Assembly: GCF_000378725.1 (NCBI RefSeq)
Contig: NZ_KB900371.1
Location: 98,257 to 162,256, forward strand
Source: Peptoniphilus lacrimalis DSM 7455
GTDB lineage: Bacteria > Bacillota > Clostridia > Tissierellales > Peptoniphilaceae
Length of the DNA stretch: 64,000 nt
Direction: 5' to 3'
Below the pieces are notes generated by a model that saw nothing but the letters and a program-made list of their open reading frames with translations, was not told where the DNA came from and did no database searches. Each line of letters opens with the position of its first letter. The stretch's first letter is position 1. The position numbers were made by a program, and so were the translations under genes. Positions 62,316 through 64,000 of the stretch are shown in pieces.

Positions 62316-63524
62316 TCAATTTTTCAAGGTCTCCAAATGACCGCTTTTATTTTCTCTAAATACGCTAGATCTCAAGAATGGAATTGATATAAGGAGTAGT
62401 ATAATCGTTTGAACAGCTAATCCTTTATATCCAAAAGCAATGACAAATAGCCCCCATGCAGACATCACAGTATGCAAACCATGAATCAATACCATACACC
62501 ATATACTGTGTGATTTTTCATAAAAATATGCAAACCAGATTGCATAAAATATTTCTGTTATGATTCTAAGCGTACATACAAATAGAAAATAGAATTCGAA
62601 TGTATATCCAAAAGATTTGATAATCTCCGGCATCACCATAAAATACTCATTATTAAAATGCCATATTGCCCAAATGACTCCAAGTAAAACCACTCCACCT
62701 ATTTTCCCAAATTTCTTCTGTAATCTTGGTTGCAAAAAAAATCTCCAACCATACTCTTCCCCAAATAATGTACAAAAACCAAAAATCGGCATCAATATAT
62801 ATACAAATCCAGGTCTAGAAATGGAACTGTCCTCTGTCAATGTTTTTAATAGCACATCAACACTAATATATTTACCTTGATAGTAGACGGTCTTGAAAAG
62901 GTCCGTATAAGAATAAAGTAAGTAAGCACTCAAAAATGTAACCGTAGATACAATCAATATTAAAATCATATAAAGAAACAACCATTTTAATGTTTTTTTG
63001 AAATTTCCTCCTCGTAACCCCCATTTTTCAGCAACTTTTTTATTCTCATTAAATAATAGCATTAAAAAAATGACTACTGAAAGATCAATAAATAGCTCTG
63101 CATAGACACTATAGATGATTCCCAAACAAACTAAACCGATTATAATAGCACCACAGATTATGTAGAAATGAAAACTACTTTGTGGATAATTTTTATATTT
63201 TAGTTTAATTGTAATCATAGCCGCCATAGCTGGAGTCAGAGTCTGAGTAGGATTAATTTGAAAATATTGCCCCATGAGTTTAAAATATGCTGCTGCACAA
63301 GTCAAAAGAAGTACCATAATAGATAGTATCATAAGAAAAAGCACTACATCATCAATTTCTTGAACACTCCTCATAAAAATTTGACAAAACTTGCTACACT
63401 GATCTGAATCAGGATTTTCTTCAGGTGTTACTATAAGGTAATTCGATGTATCTTGAATGCATTGATCTTGAACAAAATTATTTTCCTCACCAACATCTTC
63501 ATTCAAATATAATTTTTTATCCAT
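62316..63524 (-). CDS. CPBP-family intramembrane metalloprotease-like protein
   Basis: 402 residues, long for this family. An N-terminal hydrophilic segment (~1-70, with several Cys and acidic residues) precedes about eight transmembrane helices. The CPBP (CaaX protease and bacteriocin-processing/Abi) motifs are intact: the glutamate-arginine motif [19 protein letters not shown] (~257), [10 protein letters not shown] (~286-295) and [13 protein letters not shown] (~350). Such proteins serve in bacteriocin immunity or maturation. It lies 133 bp downstream of the Cys-rich precursor gene, with a hairpin between. Immunity or leader processing is the likely role, by inference from context. Confidence 0.88.
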   Translation of the reverse strand: MDKKLYLNEDVGEENNFVQDQCIQDTSNYLIVTPEENPDSDQCSKFCQIFMRSVQEIDDVVLFLMILSIMVLLLTCAAAYFKLMGQYFQINPTQTLTPAMAAMITIKLKYKNYPQSSFHFYIICGAIIIGLVCLGIIYSVYAELFIDLSVVIFLMLLFNENKKVAEKWGLRGGNFKKTLKWLFLYMILILIVSTVTFLSAYLLYSYTDLFKTVYYQGKYISVDVLLKTLTEDSSISRPGFVYILMPIFGFCTLFGEEYGWRFFLQPRLQKKFGKIGGVVLLGVIWAIWHFNNEYFMVMPEIIKSFGYTFEFYFLFVCTLRIITEIFYAIWFAYFYEKSHSIWCMVLIHGLHTVMSAWGLFVIAFGYKGLAVQTIILLLISIPFLRSSVFRENKSGHLETLKN

Positions 63525-63585
63525 ATCCTATCCTTTGTATATTTTCTAAATACCATCAAAAACGTTTTATCCATCCCTATATAAA

Positions 63586-63609
63586 TGATAATTCGAAGCA
63601 GAATTATCA
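63586..63609 (-). terminator. Hairpin between precursor and protease genes, likely attenuator
   Basis: TGATAATTC and GAATTATCA (nine perfect base pairs, six-base loop) followed on the minus strand by TTTATATA, a weak T-tract. Such a stem after a bacteriocin structural gene typically stabilises the short transcript and lets some read-through reach downstream genes. Confidence 0.6.
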
Positions 63610-63657
63610 CTTATTTTAATCCCAAGTTATTCAAAATAATAATTCTAAAAAATCTAT

Positions 63658-63921
63658 TTAACATCTAATTTGTACACCATTTCCATTTCTTAAATGACAA
63701 GATCCTACTGGGTGATCTTTTGTTGGTGTTGGACAATCATCTGAACATTTTCCTTTAGTACAATTGTTTGTACAATTTTTTTCACTAATACATACCACAC
63801 AACTACCACTTGGACAAACAAGTAAAGAAAGTGTTACTGTTGTAGTTGTTGTGCCCATAGTCTCATCCCCTGTGTCACTTGTAACCTTCATATCAAGATC
63901 AAAATCTTCATATTTCCCCAT
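63658..63921 (-). CDS. Cys-rich RiPP precursor, probable FxLD-type class I lanthipeptide
   Basis: 87 residues. The N-terminal part has FDLDMKV at residues 7-13, equal to the FxLD box of class I lanthipeptide leaders recognised by LanB dehydratase and LanC cyclase. Acidic leader residues continue to about 20. From ~23 the sequence is Thr/Ser-rich (GTTTTTVTLS) and then contains nine Cys (36, 41, 44, 50, 54, 59, 63, 75, 87) among many Ser/Thr, ideal for lanthionine rings. GAGGAAG lies just before the ATG. Modification genes are not in the window; they are expected beyond 64000. A radical-SAM-modified Cys-rich peptide is an alternative. Confidence 0.75.
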   Translation of the reverse strand: MGKYEDFDLDMKVTSDTGDETMGTTTTTVTLSLLVCPSGSCVVCISEKNCTNNCTKGKCSDDCPTPTKDHPVGSCHLRNGNGVQIRC

Positions 63922-63977
63922 GACTTCCTCATTTTTAATTTTTCTGCTCCGAAATTATTATTTTCACCTTTTTATCT

Positions 63978-63999
63978 CTTTGTATGCAATCATACAAAG
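63978..63999. promoter_or_regulatory. Palindrome upstream of the precursor gene
   Basis: CTTTGTATG and CATACAAAG, nine perfect base pairs around CAAT, lie ~57 bp ahead of the precursor start at the very edge of the window. No T-run follows on the minus strand, so an operator is more likely than a terminator, but the right flank is missing. Confidence 0.45.
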
Positions 64000-64000
64000 T

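Noticed and set aside
1..64000. tRNA, rRNA, tmRNA, RNase P RNA and complete insertion sequences
   Set aside because: I scanned intergenic regions on both strands for tRNA T-loop patterns and transposase frames and found nothing convincing; the scan was by eye, so a covariance-model search would be needed to be certain.

Overview
The window is a very AT-rich chromosomal segment of a low-GC, Gram-positive obligate anaerobe that lives by fermenting amino acids. Indicators are a complete histidine-to-glutamate route with formate/tetrahydrofolate energy recovery, a six-gene Rnf complex, no respiratory genes, and Firmicutes-type gene orders (dnaX-ybaB-recR, alaS-ireB-ruvX-DUF1292-fur-rnj, trmR-trhP-udk). 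My best guess is a member of Peptoniphilaceae/Tissierellia, perhaps Peptoniphilus or a close relative. That is inference from gene content, not a database match.

Layout. 1-4.8 kb: end of a phosphoglucomutase gene, a Cys-tRNA(Pro) deacylase, and a zinc ABC importer operon with a palindromic operator facing a divergent Fur/Zur gene. 5-17.9 kb: a hotdog-fold protein, ftsH, dnaX-ybaB-recR, a small lipoprotein, a zinc-ribbon membrane protein, a YwaF-like membrane protein, a class III polyhydroxyalkanoate synthase pair (phaE-phaC), an orphan BMP-type lipoprotein and an unknown membrane protein. 18-22.4 kb: a polyamine importer operon led by its own HTH-cupin regulator. 22.4-28.8 kb: a membrane acyltransferase, the operon LUD-cysteine desulfurase-thiI-lemA-TPM, and an exonuclease-like protein with altered catalytic residues.

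29-41.6 kb is the histidine fermentation locus. hutU and hutI are divergent. A long minus-strand operon holds an NhaC-type antiporter (likely the uptake system), a small membrane protein, hutH, ftcD, fhs, fchA and a GlmL-type protein. Together they take histidine through urocanate, imidazolonepropionate and formiminoglutamate to glutamate, pass the formimino group to tetrahydrofolate, and can regain ATP as formate is released. GlmL suggests glutamate then goes through glutamate mutase and methylaspartate. 41.7-47.5 kb: an SfsA-GNAT fusion with a stand-alone GNAT paralogue, mgtE, a UvrD-like helicase and a nitroreductase. 47.7-52.8 kb: rnfCDGEAB. 53-61.5 kb: a conserved tRNA-modification/RNA-decay/alaS block.

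61.6-64 kb is accessory. It holds a Cys-rich precursor peptide with an FxLD-type leader (probable class I lanthipeptide), a large CPBP intramembrane protease-like protein, and a decayed ABC exporter closed by a strong terminator. The rest of that cluster presumably lies beyond the right edge. It is the strongest candidate in the window for an undescribed system. No tRNA, rRNA, CRISPR array or complete insertion sequence was recognised.
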